Origin: Pictodentalium vernedei
Lineage: Eukaryota > Mollusca > Scaphopoda > Dentaliida > Dentaliidae
Length of the DNA stretch: 64,000 nucleotides
Assembly: GCA_031216915.1 (NCBI GenBank)
Contig: CM062289.1
Coordinates: 441,759,587-441,823,586 of the forward strand
Reading direction: 5' to 3'
In this document: positions 9,956 through 21,694 of the stretch, piece by piece
How positions within the stretch are numbered: position 1 is the first letter of the stretch
Layout of the letters: each line of letters opens with the position of its first letter
Made by a program: the position numbers and the translations under genes
Notes under the pieces: generated by a model
The model's database searches: none
Seen by the model: only the letters and a program-made list of their open reading frames with translations
What the model was told of the DNA's origin: nothing

Positions 9956-12140
9956 ATACTATCATACATTATCCCTCAGGAATTCTAAGTCTGATAAAAG
10001 AGGTCATGTTTATCTATTGCATACCCATTTTGCTGCCCGAAAACAGCCGATTTTATTAAAATTTTGACGTTTAGCAGCCTGTAGAGGGATTAACAAACGA
10101 CTAGCGGAATATTCTATCTATGCAGTTTGTAAGACCTGCCAATGTCAAATTGTTCTTGAAAATCCCCAACAAGCAGTTAGCGAAATCCACGGAAAATGTA
10201 AATTTTAAGCGTTTAAGGGGCATCTCTCCTTATCCAGTTCAAAATGGGTTAAGTTTCATTCTTTTAGATACCCTTACTACTTACAAACCTTAAACACCAA
10301 TTAGATTCCATGATTTTTCTTGACCCCCACAGTGTCTGATGAATTGTTTTTAACTGTCTCACTAAAGTTCCTTCATTGATGTTATGAGAAAGGTGAGTAA
10401 AGTAGTCTCAAATGATTCGGTTTGGTTTTGATAAAAAAAATGTTTAGGTAAAACCCATCATTAATGGTAGAATGGGTTAATATCAATATCAATGTTTCCC
10501 TATCAGTTTTGCGTCCGGTAAAAGAAGTTATGTTTCTCTGTGGCATTTCCGTTTGATGTTCTTGGTGTCCAAAAACAGACTGTTTCCTCAATTTTTTTTA
10601 CATTTAGCAGCCCATGAAGGGTTAACAAATGCCTACCAGAATAATTGATTCATGCAACTGGTCATATGACACCAAAACCTATCAACGGCCATTTTCTCTT
10701 GAAAACCCCCCAAAATGTTTGTAAAGAAATCCAGGGAAAACGATTTTTTAAGCTTTTGATGGGTATCCCTGTTAACGTCCCCAACAGGGGTTAACGCTTG
10801 GCTTTTTGAATACCTTTATTACTTACAAAAATGGTCCTCTGTGAATTCCACTTCAAACAAAGGAGATTATGTTTATCTCTCATGTATACATTAGGTGATG
10901 TGCGTGTCTGAAAACAGTCCCATGTTAACAACATTACGATGCTTGGCAGCTTGTAGATGGTTAAAAAACGCTCACCGGAGTATTTTGTCCATGCAACTTT
11001 TAATGTCACATAAAGACCTACGAATAGTCAATTTGTCTTGAAACCCTACAAGTTACCGTTAGGGAAATTCACAGAAAATGGGAATTTAAAGCTTTCAAGG
11101 GATATCTCTCTTTAGCCTGCCCAAAATGGGTTAAGACGTCGACTTTTGAATACCCTTACTACTTACAAAAATGTTTCCATATAAATTGTATGCGCGATAA
11201 AAAAAGGCACTTTTCTTTGTGGTGTACCCTTTGGGTGCTGTTGGTGTGCAAAAACAGCCCATTTTATCGCAATTTTGACCTTCAGCAGCCCGGGGAGGGT
11301 TAACTAATGCTGACCGGAATATTTTGTTCATGCGACTTGTAATGTCACACCAAGACCTGCAAATAGCCGATTTTTCTTGAAAACCTACAATATGTTGTTA
11401 GAGAAATCCACAGAAAACGGGTATTTTAAGATTTTAATGGGTATGTCTCTTTAACCATCCCAAAATGGGTTAAGACGTCAAATTTTGAATACCCTTACCA
11501 CTTTCAAAAATATTTTCCGATCAATTTTGCGTCCGATAAATGAAGGCCCCTTTCTCTGTGGTATATCGTTTGGGTGCTGTTGGTGTATAAAAACATCCCA
11601 TTTTATCACAGTTTTTACGTTTAGCAGCTCGGGGAGGGTTAACTAATGCTGACCGGAATATTTTATCCATGCAACTTGTAATGTCACACCAAGACCTGAG
11701 AGTGACCAATTTTTCTTGAAAATCTACAAGACTCGTTTAGAGAAATCCACGGAAAACATGAAGTTTTGAGCTTTTTGGGGGCATTGCTGTTTAACCAGCC
11801 CAAAACGGGTTAACACTTGGTTTTCTGAACACCCTTATTACTTACAAAAATGATCTTCGGTAAATTCCACTTCCAATAAAGGAAGTTATGTTTACCTCTC
11901 GGGTATCGTTTGGGTGTTGTGGGGGTCTGAAAAGGGCCCATTTCATCAAAATTTCCATGTTTGGCAGCCTGTGGAGGGTTACCATATGCATCGCCAAATA
12001 TGTCGTGTGTATCAAAGGTTGTGTCATAGGCAGGTCTAGTAATGATGGATGTTTAAAAAAAATCCTAAAGACGTGTTTCGAGAAAGTGCCGATAAACCCC
12101 AATTTTGGCAGTTTTTTTCCAATTCTGGCGAAATAAGGGT
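9956..12140. repeat. R340 tandem array, about six units
   Basis: Head-to-tail units of about 340 bp, marked by GGGTTAAsRC..TTTTGAATACCCTTA at about 9943, 10250, 10790, 11130, 11470 and 11810. Other marks are GCAGCCYGKRGAGGGTTAAC and TCTTGAAAAYC. The second unit is longer because of about 200 extra bp (10300-10490), also seen at 5240. Units differ by many substitutions. Short minus-strand frames recur but carry no recognisable domain. Confidence 0.8.
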
Positions 12141-12494
12141 TAAATCGAAAATTCCGCTTCGGTACATTTTTAGATTTTTTGCCACTCTATGCGTGTGCCA
12201 AATTGTGTGAAAATCGGTTCGAAAATGGCTTCTGAATCGTACGGACAAAAATGTGTGGAAAAAAAAAAAAAAAAAAAAAAAAACCCCAAAAAAAAAAAAA
12301 AAAAAAAAATAATAATAATCCGTAGAAAAACAATAGTCTTTTCCAGAGGGAAAAGCCTAATGACCGCATGCGCTTTGGTGCGTGAAAAATGACGGGAGAT
12401 AACTCGAAATTCTCGCCCCTACTAAAGGAGTAGAAATACTTCAATATGATCGTGGGTGTATCAAGTACAACAAACGGCACGGACTTTATGTCTC
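12141..12494. other. Poly-A/T-rich stretch without gene
   Basis: Contains an A-run interrupted by CCCC at about 12259-12309. No coding sequence is supported. Confidence 0.45.
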
Positions 12495-12726
12495 TAATCG
12501 TTTACCCTACACGATAGGCAGACGACACTTGTGAACAAAATTTTCTGATAACTGGTTGTTTTCATTTTTCCGTCAAAAACATAGCTTATGTCCCCTCATT
12601 GAAACGCGCTCGTTCCATTGAGGTGTCACATGCTATGTTTTTGAGACAAAAAATAATGAAATTTGAAGGGTGTTTTTTGTGAATGGCGCTGGCCGCTTTG
12701 AGCCGTTATGTTGTATAAAGGGTTAA
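12495..12726 (+). mobile_element. pb-A foldback, degenerate copy
   Basis: TTTACCCTACACGATAGGCAG..GTTGTATAAAGGGTTAA corresponds to the pb-A ends, with the right TTAA kept and the left one lost. The central hairpin (AACATAGCTTATGTCCCCTC against its complement) is shortened. It is more diverged than most copies, so probably older. Confidence 0.7.
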
Positions 12727-12800
12727 CCAAACATTTGTAAAGAATTTGGAAACACTGCAGAAGGGTGCTGGCCAAGGACGTTACTGAAGGAGCAGGTATC

Positions 12801-13172
12801 AGGCCTGGCATTTTCAGGAGAGCGATTTATTAAAAAAACTGAGGAGGGCGAAAAATTGGCATCCTAGCCTTAGAAAATAATGATTACCACAACAGCCTAT
12901 TCCTAAAACCCACAGGTTTCCAGATCTCTGCAATTTTAGTGGTCTCTGCAAGATAGCCACACTGCCCCTCCCACAGTGTAGCCGTCTCACAGAGACTACC
13001 TGGTTAGCAACACCAAATAAAATGTACAAAGCCCACTAGGCAGAATTCATTAATAGTACAACTTCATTTTGCCACTTTTAGCTTTTGTAAGCTTGAGGAG
13101 AGATAATCGCTCCCCAAGTCCATGTGAGGAGGGCGATTTTTAACCCTCCTGCATTTTTAAGAATGCCAGGCC
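12801..13172. mobile_element. Element M, copy 2, uninterrupted
   Basis: Begins AGGCCTGGCATTTTCAGGAG and ends GCATTTTTAAGAATGCCAGG then CCT, with 12-bp inverted ends. It matches the first copy (60-734) minus its pb-A insertion. The sequence AATTCATTAATAG at 13044-13056 preserves the single TTAA used as the insertion target in copy 1. No coding capacity. Confidence 0.8.
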
Positions 13173-13498
13173 TGGGGTATGTTGGGCGCGTGACACCCAC
13201 GCTCAGTAATTTTATAAGTCAAGACATTTTCGTCTGTATTGGAGTCTCAGATAATGAATCGTGCTTGCTCGTAATCTCACGAGACCGGGTTCACCACTTG
13301 GACTTCTGTAACACACAGATTCGATCATACAAACAGAGGTCATTCGGCAGCTTTTGTTCAATGAAGAAGTGTGATAATGCCTCGCATCAAACATTTACCG
13401 ACTAAAGTCTTTCTGATTGATGAGAGGTTTTGCAGATTGTTAATCTATGGGATAGTCGGGAAATTAACTCTGTTCAAGTGATTGCTTTTAATTAATCT
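13173..13498. other. No recognised gene or element
   Basis: Unique-looking sequence between M copy 2 and the LINE-W tail. Confidence 0.4.
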
Positions 13499-15677
13499 GT
13501 AATAATAATAACACATTGGCCGGCCGCTGATTTGTCGCGGTTCTCGTATGAGAAGGCCTTGGTTACCCCAGTACTCCCAACTGCCCCCCTATTCCTACGC
13601 TTCTTCTCTCCTCCCAACACTCGGAGACGAACTGCTTGATGACACCCCTTGCCCCATTCTTCCCAATCTCTCTGATTAGCATATTAACCCTCTCCTTTGA
13701 GTCGCCCCCTAACCACATGTCCTTCATTCTCCCATCGCACTTTTTTTTTCTTTTAGACTGGTATTTTGGGCATTCTAGAAGAAAGTGTTCCAGCGTCTCC
13801 ACCACGCCCAAATTACACATCTGGCACTCCTTTTCACTGTTTTTCCCAATTTTTCCCTCAGCTCCAGGGACCGCGACCCCAGCTTGAACAACAGTGACCC
13901 CCCAAAGGTGCCATCAAGGTACTTTTCAAAACCAGGCTTCTCTTTATCACGCAGGCAACCCAGAGATCTCTTTGATTTGACCCCTCTCGACAATTACGGT
14001 TACAATCCTCCATGACCCTTTCTCTGACGATCTTTTTACCATGGTTTGCTCCAAAGTCAAGGTCCGAGATCTCCAATGAGTAGTTTTCTACTAGCTCCTT
14101 CACTTGGACCATCCACCCCGTCTTGATATTTGAGTTGAAAGTTCTCAGGAACATTACTTTACACCATCGGCTATCGGGGAAATTTACCAAATAATTAAGA
14201 TAACCGAGTTTCAATAGGCCTATCCTGTCCTTGACCCTCATCCACCCAAGCTCACCCCTGATTGCTTCTAGCGCTGCGGCATTACTCGACCCTGTTATCC
14301 ATCGGCTTGCATCGTTCTGCAGGATTTCCAAGCTCTTAACAGCTGTCTGGTTTAGGGGTACAACTTCCGTATCGTATGTTATACTTGGCAGACCCACCAT
14401 TTCCCAAATGGTTTTCCCCTCGAAAACCTTATTGAAACTATTTCTCCCTATAAGTTTCATTTGGTTAAGGATTCGCTTACCCTCCAGAATCAATTTATTT
14501 GTGTGGTTTCGGTAGATGCCTCTTCCTGTGATGTTTATATTCACCCAGGTACTCATAGTCACTAGTCTCTCCTACACTAAGAAGTTTGCTGCTACCTTCC
14601 GGAATGCAGAACTCCCCCACTTTCCACCTTCGAGTGGGGTCTACTTTGCGGCTCACAGGTATAACTTTGCTCTTGCTTTCATTAAGTTCGTGGCTCCATT
14701 TGCTCCCATATTTCCCAACAATTTCCAGCATCTTCGCTAGCTCCTCTTCGCTTTCTGACACTAGCACCATATCGTCTGCAAAAAATAGCCCTGGGATCTT
14801 CAAGTCACCAACTGCAACCCCCTCGTCGCTATGCAGGAGTTCATCTCCTAAACCTTTGATGTACAATGCAAAAAGAATTGGCGAAAGGATACACCCCTGT
14901 TTTAGGCCTATCTCCATAGGTACACATTTTGTTGTAATGTTTCCCAGGCTAAGTTCACTCTGTACATCTTTATATAATGCTTTCATAATACCAACAAACT
15001 CGCCTCCCAAGCCCAGAGCCTCCAGCTTGCGCCACATACCCTCCCTCCATACTCTATCGTATGCCTTTTTAACATCCAAAAAGGCCATAGACATCTTTTT
15101 ATTTTTTGCTTTCGCGGATTCTATCATTTGGGATAGCGTGAAAAGATGGTCAGTGACTTTCCTTCCCTTCCTGAAGCCATTCTGGATTTCTCCCAAAAAA
15201 CCCTTCTCTTCAATCACCTCCTCTAATCTCCCATACAGGACTTTACAAAAGACTTTTCCAATATTGCTGCTGACAGAGATCCCTCGATAGTTATCCAAGA
15301 CGTCTTTTTTCCCCTTTTTGTGAATAAATGTCACTTTACTTTCCCTCCACTCCTTTGGGACCTCTTTGTTTTTCTATGGTTAAATTGAATAGGGCAGTTA
15401 GTTCCTCTCCCTCTTTTTTGATAAACTCATTAGGAATTTCGTCCACCTCTCCCGCTTTTCCATTCCTTAATTTTGAGATCACCCTTCGCACCTCCTCAGT
15501 TTTGATTTCGCTGCACACGAAGTTCGATAGATTTTCCTCGACCTGGTTCGGTCACTCTGGTGGGTTCCCCATGCCCCATCGCTTATCGTTGACCTTTTCC
15601 CAGTGCTTGACTAGTTCCAATGCGATTTGATCTCGCTCTTCTGTAACTCTGCCATCTACTTTAATACTCTGTGTGTT
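13499..15677 (-). pseudogene. LINE-W reverse transcriptase, 5-prime truncated and frameshifted
   Basis: Read on the minus strand from 15677, it encodes a pre-RT region (RVTEERDQIALELVKHWEK), the RT palm with YRGISVSSNIGKVF, FLDVKKAYDRVW, LKQGCILSPILF and the catalytic FFADDMVLVSE. A C-terminal zinc-knuckle-like CNLGVVETLEHFLLECPKY follows. An RT (14495-15334) and a downstream frame (13858-14562) are split by frameshifts, with further breaks near 15340 and 13790. The 3-prime end carries GCGGCCGGCC-like sequence and an (ATT)n tail at 13499-13511. No endonuclease domain is present. It belongs to the non-LTR retrotransposons; the clade is not assigned. Confidence 0.85.
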
Positions 15678-15787
15678 TTTTCATACCCTTCGGCAGCAGC
15701 ATGAAAGTGTGGAACGCGCTGGCTACAGTACGACGAAAGTGCAGTGGATGGCCTCAGACGAAGACTGGCACGGGCTTGTGTGTGTTG
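15678..15787. mobile_element. Short insertion between 17-bp direct repeats
   Basis: TTTAATACTCTGTGTGT occurs at about 15661-15677 and again at 15788-15804, flanking 110 bp of unrelated sequence. This could be a target-site duplication at the 5-prime edge of LINE-W or a small tandem duplication. The insert is not recognised. Confidence 0.4.
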
Positions 15788-15931
15788 TTTAATACTCTGT
15801 GTGTGTGTATATATATAAGAAATATGTTACATAAAATTAAATACCTGCGACAGAGCTCAAATACCACCTGTTAGGCTAAACATAAATAAAAATTATGTCT
15901 CAGTCTTAGGCAATCCCTCATTGAATTTGAA

Positions 15932-16043
15932 CCTCCTCATTGGACATTTGAATTGCCGTTCAGTGTCATCCAATATTTGTACAAACTCCCCTCATTGGAC
16001 ATTTGAATTGCCGTTCAGTGTCCTCCAATATTTGTACAAACTC
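15932..16043. repeat. Tandem duplication of a 56-58-bp unit
   Basis: CCTCATTGGACATTTGAATT..TACAAACTC is present twice in direct succession with one or two differences, indicating a recent duplication. Confidence 0.85.
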
Positions 16044-16085
16044 AGGGAGACAATTTTTTTTTTACATTTTTTTGATTGATGCATA

Positions 16086-16290
16086 TTTAGTTAGTTGAGT
16101 CTCCAATATGTTTGCCTTGTTACAATTTATGGGAGAGTGCCTGTAGCACTCTCCCATAAATTGTAACGAGGCAAATCCCCATAGATTAAATACTTTTCCT
16201 TCAAAGATAATATGAAGAGCATCGCTAGAATATGAAGCCTTTGAATTGCAGTACCTACACTTTGTTTTTAGAGGAAGGTTTTACTTTTCA
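16086..16290. mobile_element. D-family hairpin with shared flank
   Basis: Arms TTTGCCTTGTTACAATTTAT and complement around GGGAGAGTGCCTGTAGCACT. The sequence to about 16290 (GAATATGAAGCCTTT and neighbours) is shared with the copy at 37530-37694, so the unit is larger than the hairpin. Confidence 0.7.
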
Positions 16291-16701
16291 AATTAAAAAT
16301 GAATTTATTTGTATAAATATGCACTTTCTGTATTTCTGTGTGTAAAAACACAGCCGAAATCTTTTCCATGTTTGCTCACTTTTTGCAAAAGAAAAGGAAA
16401 AATTAAAAATAAAACCCTCTCTCCCTCAATGATTTTTTAAACAAAATGCTTGCGAATCAATTAATTTATTTTGTGTGGCCTTACCTTCATATTTATTAAA
16501 ATCCTGTTGAATGTAACACAAAATCTAAATAATCTTATAGTCCCATATTACCTTCGATGAATAGTCTTTTAAAAATGTTCAATGGAATTGTCTATTTTTC
16601 TGAACTTTTTCCCCCGAGGGGCAACTTTTTCTCCTCCACTGATCTAAAGTTGTCAGTAGTACTCGATTCAGGTTGAAAAGCGCCAAGCATGACCAATTTA
16701 G
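16291..16701. other. No recognised gene or element
   Basis: AT-rich DNA without supported coding or repeat content. Confidence 0.4.
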
Positions 16702-16855
16702 ATATAGAATATACCCATAGTAGCTTGGTGTACTAAATGTTCACCACGAGTAGTAAAGTGGTGTTAACCGCAAGCCTTTGGCACGCGGTTAACACCACTT
16801 CACCACGAGTGGTGAACATTTGGTGCACCAAGCTACTTTGGGTATATTTTATTTA
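16702..16855. repeat. Foldback hairpin, about 70-bp arms
   Basis: ATATACCCATAGTAGCTTGG faces its complement at about 16830-16850. The inner arms are GTGGTGTTAACCGC and GCGGTTAACACCAC around an AAGCCTTTGGCAC loop. Single copy in this window. Confidence 0.85.
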
Positions 16856-17605
16856 TACCATGATCGTCAGATTAATAAGAGTTTAAATGTTAAATAAATC
16901 AATATTCACACTTGCAAATCTTCTTTTGTTTACATGAGCACTGAGGCGGTACTTTCGCTGGCAATTTTATCACCGAAACGAAATAGAAAACGAAAGGCGC
17001 AAATTACGGGGCCTTTTTCATTTTAATAACGTAATAACATACTATTTCGAGTTATGGATGCTTTATTAACATGAGACAACGTATGTTTGTTAATTTTTGG
17101 TATCTTATGAGGAAAGCGTATTTAAAAACTTAATAAATAATTGCCGGTTTCATTTCACTCTTCACGAGGCGACGAGTGATAAATTTAGACAAGTTTGCAT
17201 TCAAGGCGAGGCCACCAAAGGTCAACATGGATGTAGTTCCACTGTAAATTTTAACTATTGAAATCCCATTGCTGACGCGCTCACCACGGTTGGTGTGTAA
17301 AGCTAAAATTTCTGTCATAAGCTTTTTTGTTTTTGTACAATAGGTAATCATGGTATAAATTAAGGTATATGCTAATTAACTAAGAGGTGGCAAACACAAG
17401 CTTCAGTACAACGCCATGTATTTGTCCACGAATATATTTCCAAGACCTCTTGAGTTTGGGAACGATAATCACAAGTGACTGATATTCCCACTTCATCTTA
17501 AAGGCGTGCCTTGACGACGTAGTTGGAATTTGTTTATCAGTCGGGACTAGAGCCATCGCTGTCCGGACAAATTAGGTCCACATCATCAAACATGTCATCT
17601 CTATA
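16856..17605. other. No recognised gene or element
   Basis: A minus-strand open frame at 17130-17351 has no recognisable features. No repeat family was detected. Confidence 0.4.
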
Positions 17606-17735
17606 ATGCCCCTAGCGGTGGCAGAGGTGCGCAGACAAAATGCCCATGGACACAATATCTATGGAAAAAATACGCATAGACAAAACGCCCATCAGACAAA
17701 ATGCCTATCCAGAAAATATAAACTAGACAAAATGC
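17606..17735. repeat. Minisatellite of GACAAAATGCCCAT units
   Basis: About five degenerate copies of a 14-20-bp unit. The reverse complement of the same unit forms a cluster at 21599-21690. Confidence 0.75.
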
Positions 17736-18080
17736 CCATCACAGTTTTTTTTTATGTCATCACAATTGTCTTTTTTGACTTTTTCTTAACATCAGCTGTT
17801 CATGATCTGGAACTACCTGGTCTCGAGCTTACCCGGGTAGAGATTAGACGTTAGAATAAAAAAAATTATCCTTGGTGCACTCTATAGACTACTGAGGTCT
17901 AATTGAAAAATCAATCCAAAATGCAAGAAATGACATTTCTATGAATCTGCCTGTTGTTCTGATCTCATAGCGAATAAAATCTTAAAACTGTGTGTCCAAG
18001 AATTAGCGGCACCACTAACCTACCTGTTTAATCTCTGTTTGTCAAAGAAAACGTTCCCCAATTTATGGAAGAAGGCTAGT

Positions 18081-18706
18081 CGTCTCTTGAGTTCCAATGT
18101 GTTTCTATGTGCCTACTGACACATAGAACACATTAGAACTCAGGGGTAGAGCTGTCACGATTAATCGATTAATCGATTGTCGATCGGTCACGCCCAAATC
18201 GATTAGCATTTTCCTTTGTCGAAGAATCGTTAAATTTTACCCCGTTTTAGACGTTTAATAATTTTTTTGAAAAAATGAGGAAAAATTATTGTTTCTAAAT
18301 GTAAAAGGTCAAGAACGTCGACGTTAAACCTCAAGAAGCCGATAGAAGCATTTGTCTTTTAGGTATATTCAAAGCTTTGATGTTCTGAACTTTTGAACCG
18401 TCAGTGTAATAATCAAGACTGGTCGGCAGTTGCGAAGTTCGCAACTGCCGACCGGTCTTGATTATTACACTGACGGTTCAAAAGTTCAGAACATCAAAGC
18501 TTTGAATGTACCTAAAAAATGATCGTCTTCGTTGTTTACTTGAGGTAGGTCAACTGACTTGAACTTCGTTTTTAACGACTTCAAAGAGAGCGAGAGAGAG
18601 AGAGAGAGAGGGACATCTAGATACGATCAATCGATTATTATCGATTATTTGCGACGATTAATCGATTCCTAAATTACAAAATCGTGACAGCCCTACTCAG
18701 GGGACG
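18081..18706. mobile_element. T69 mini-palindrome inside LINE-X, itself split by hAT-F1
   Basis: Without the hAT element the insertion is only 69 bp: CGTCTCTTGAGTTCCAATGT at one end and its complement, ending CTCAGGGGACG, at the other, with a loop at GCCTACTGAC. It is flanked by TAGT on both sides (18077-18080 and 18707-18710), and the LINE frame closes across it. Relatives lie at 24802-24869 and 59516-59577, with a looser one at 58504-58566. Confidence 0.8.
18147..18695 (-). mobile_element. hAT-F1 foldback element inside T69
   Basis: Inverted ends TAGAGCTGTCACGATTAATC and its near complement ending GTGACAGCCCTA. A perfect 8-bp duplication CTCAGGGG (18139-18146 and 18696-18703) is the hAT signature. 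The centre (about 18360-18515) is a near-perfect palindrome around CGGCAGTTGCGAAGTTCGCA. A GA-repeat lies at 18590-18612. No transposase is encoded. Same family as 30009, 34848 and 44820, in opposite orientation. Confidence 0.9.
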
Positions 18707-19790
18707 TAGTGTTATACCCATACACAATAAGCGCTCAGTAAATAAAACAAATTATCGCCCGATATCACTTACCAGCTCTGTCAGTAAAATCTTTGAAAAG
18801 ATTGTCTTTAAGAAGGTGTTCTCTTTCCTCTCGGGTAATCGCGTGTTATCCCCGCCCCAATCTGGTTTCATTACCGGTGACAGCACAATCTATCTCCAAG
18901 AACTTGGATACCAAGAAAACAAGGAAACTAGATAAACTTGTTTTCTGTGATATAAGTAAGGCCTTTGATAGAGTTTGGCATGACTATTACATAAATTGAA
19001 TGCTGCAGGAATAAGAGGTGACCTGCTTGAATGGTTTGGAAGTTATTTGGCGGGTCGCTTGCAGCATGTAGTCATAAATGGAGAACAATCAGACGACAAG
19101 TCAGTACTTGCTGGCGTCCCGCAAGGGTCGGTTCTAGGGCCTCTTCTGTTTAGCGTATATATCAACGACATTGTGGATAATAGTATTTCCAATATAAGAC
19201 TGTACGCCGACGATACTACGTTATAGCTCAGTATCGATGATGTAAATATATCAGCAGAAATAATCAATGAAGTCCTCAAAAAACTTGCTGAATGGTCAGA
19301 CTCCTGGCAAGTTCAGTTCAATCCCCCCAAAAACCGAAAACCGAAAACCCGAAGATCTCGTGTAAAAGAAGACCAATGCCACACCTTCCAATATACTTGC
19401 TTGATCAACAAGTGCAAGAAATGAATTGGCACAAACACTTCGGTCTTAAATTTTGTGAGAAGTTCTTGGAACGTTTACTTGACATGTTGAGCCCCATGAT
19501 TAACTGCCTCAGAAGTCTGAAATATAGATTATCTAGATCAGCTCTTGAAATATACAATATATACAAATAACTGCACTGATCAAAATGCTACACTTCTTGA
19601 AAATCTCCATCTATGCAGTGACCAAAATAGACATAAATTCGACAGATTTTTAACCGACGATCCGACATGCAGGTGTGGATTTCCATACGAGGATGCTGAA
19701 CACTTTTTTATTTATCATGTCCTGTATGTTTTCACTGTAGAGACCGTTTGAGTGATCATTTAGAAACAATGGATCTAAATGTCCAGTGTC

Positions 19791-21004
19791 CCTTGTACTG
19801 AAATCCCGATAAGCCTGATGCGGAAAATACATAAATTTCTGTTATTCTCGTGAGGGTACGGTGTTAATATAGGCAGCACCTGTTCACCAAACACCATTTT
19901 ATATTTTGTGAAATAAAATATTGTTCTACTGTTCCTGTAGGCAGTAGATTTGAAATTTAAAACTGCTCACCTCTTTATTTTATCAGTTGATTGCCAATAC
20001 GTTCTTCATATAAAATAGAGAAAATTAAGTTGATTTATTATGGAAGGCAATTTATATAATTGTTTTGTTACAGTTTATTGGAATGAGCCAATGACCCTCT
20101 CCTATAAATTATAACAAAACAATTATGAATAGTTTCTTGTTAAACTCACGCTGGTAAATAAATAATAGGCAATAAATGAAGAAAGTGAAGAAATAATCTA
20201 TTTTAATTAAACTTTTTTTCGGTTCATGCATTTTCAGATAAAACGATTGTCTCACACGATTCTTTTCATAACTCAATGAACCGACAAAAAACACAATTAG
20301 GTCCGCCCCCAGCCACGCCCCTAAAATACCAGTCTTCGGAGTTGCAACATGATGTCAAATCAATGGAAGTTAGAACACTGGCACGTTCTAAATCTGAAAA
20401 AGAACAATAAATTTATATTACTAATTTATCACCATGAAATTATTTATAAAATATTTAAATGACCGTGGTGAGTCAATTTTTCTTTTTCTTCACAACTGTA
20501 TTTATTTGACATTTCAATGTTTACGCACACTGGGTGATCGTCTGCGTTCATCGTTTTACCCAAATGGATTGTAAACAATGGCTGGTCACGACGAATACGG
20601 CAATTTTGACATTGAATTCAACTAATTTCATGTCATCTGGCTTTATATCTAACTCCACTTTTACAAACTGTGTTTTTCAGTTCTCGGGAAACGGTCAAAA
20701 CCAAAATACAATGTAATACTGATGGCCTGATCCACCTACCACGGAACGTAACTTTTACGTGAAGTGAACAGTTGAATGAAATTTGAGGGAGGCGTGGCTT
20801 ATGACGTTTTCTTTGCATTACATAATTCATTGGTCAATAAAAAATTTAATGGCATAAGTGCATTTGACTTGGAAAGTGTGTCAATTGCTACCTGCATTTC
20901 AATAATATGCGCCCTCTTGTATGCCAGAAAAATAATATGTCTACCAGTTTTAGTTTTTAAGTCTTTGTTCGCTGATGTAGAGGACGACTAACACAATTTA
21001 TTTA
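19791..21004. other. Mostly unannotated; one D-like hairpin at 20057-20126
   Basis: A hairpin with arms ATAATTGTTTTGTTACAGTT and complement lies at 20057-20126 and is a diverged D-family relative. No supported reading frame is seen in the remainder. Confidence 0.5.
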
Positions 21005-21200
21005 TTTGGGCCACGAACGTTTAATTATAAGGAATGATCGTTTTTTTTTGTCTATTTCTTGAGTTATGAACCCCCAAAAACAAAGGCCAAACATCGCGTA
21101 AATGGGCTACGCCCATTTACACAGTCTGGACTTTGTTTTTTGGGGTTCATAACTCAAGAAATAGATAAAAAGAAACGATCATTCCTTAATTAAGTTTCAA
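21005..21200. repeat. Foldback hairpin, about 80-bp arms
   Basis: TTTAATTATAAGGAATGATC at about 21020 faces its complement near 21180. The arms include TCTTGAGTTATGAACCCC, and the centre is TAAATGGGCTACGCCCATTTA. Single copy in this window. Confidence 0.85.
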
Positions 21201-21598
21201 AACTACTTCCTATAGGCAGTGGATTTGAAATTACTCACCACTTTATTTTACCAGTTGATTTATTGGGGACGGCAGTCTGTAAAATAATAATTGAATATTG
21301 GCACATCTAGAACTGACAAATTGATTACAATAAATCCTTTTCAAAACCTTTTTCATCTCCCGTAATTGTTTTCTCAACGATTTTCCTAAACCATCGTATA
21401 ATTATAAATGTGATTAGACAATCATGTTAGGCAAAGACATAATAAAAAAAATGTTGTGTAATGTTGTTTTAAATGTTGAACAAGTTGATGAAATGTTGTG
21501 AAAAGATTGAAAAAATGTGTAAAAATAAGTGCTTTTACCATTGAAAAATCAAATATTATTTCAGTTTATGTTACTGTTATTCGTATTTCATTTTGAGA

Positions 21599-21690
21599 AT
21601 CGATGGGCATTTTGCCTGATTGGTATTTTGTCCATGGGCATTTTGTCTCATGGGCATTTTGTCCATGGGCGTTTTGTCCTGGATTTGGTG
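21599..21690. repeat. Minisatellite, reverse orientation of the 17.6-kb cluster
   Basis: Repeated ATGGGCATTTTGTC units, complementary to the cluster at 17606-17735. Confidence 0.75.
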
Positions 21691-21694
21691 CCAG

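Larger units (their letters stand above)
17960..19790 (+). pseudogene. LINE-X reverse transcriptase, interrupted by nested insertions
   Basis: Plus-strand LINE coding remains: ILKLCVQELAAPLTYLF, KTNYRPISLTSSVSKIFEK, FCDISKAFDRVWH, GVPQGSVLGPLLF and the catalytic LYADDTTL. A stop (TAG) lies just after YADDTTL at 19224-19226, followed by a deleted region. A C-terminal CRCGFPYEDAEHFF knuckle-like motif remains at about 19660-19720. T69 plus hAT-F1 interrupts it at 18081-18706; removing the insertion and one TAGT restores WKKASVIPIH in frame. Same family as LINE-Y. Confidence 0.8.

Noticed and set aside
9750..9965. tRNA gene on the minus strand
   Set aside because: The tRNA-like sequence is followed by a SINE body, tail and 13-bp target duplication, so it is a SINE head, not a tRNA gene.
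14586..15290. 234-codon plus-strand frame over LINE-W
   Set aside because: Antisense shadow of the reverse transcriptase frame.
17606..17735. CRISPR-like array
   Set aside because: Units are degenerate, without regular spacers, in animal DNA; a minisatellite explains it.
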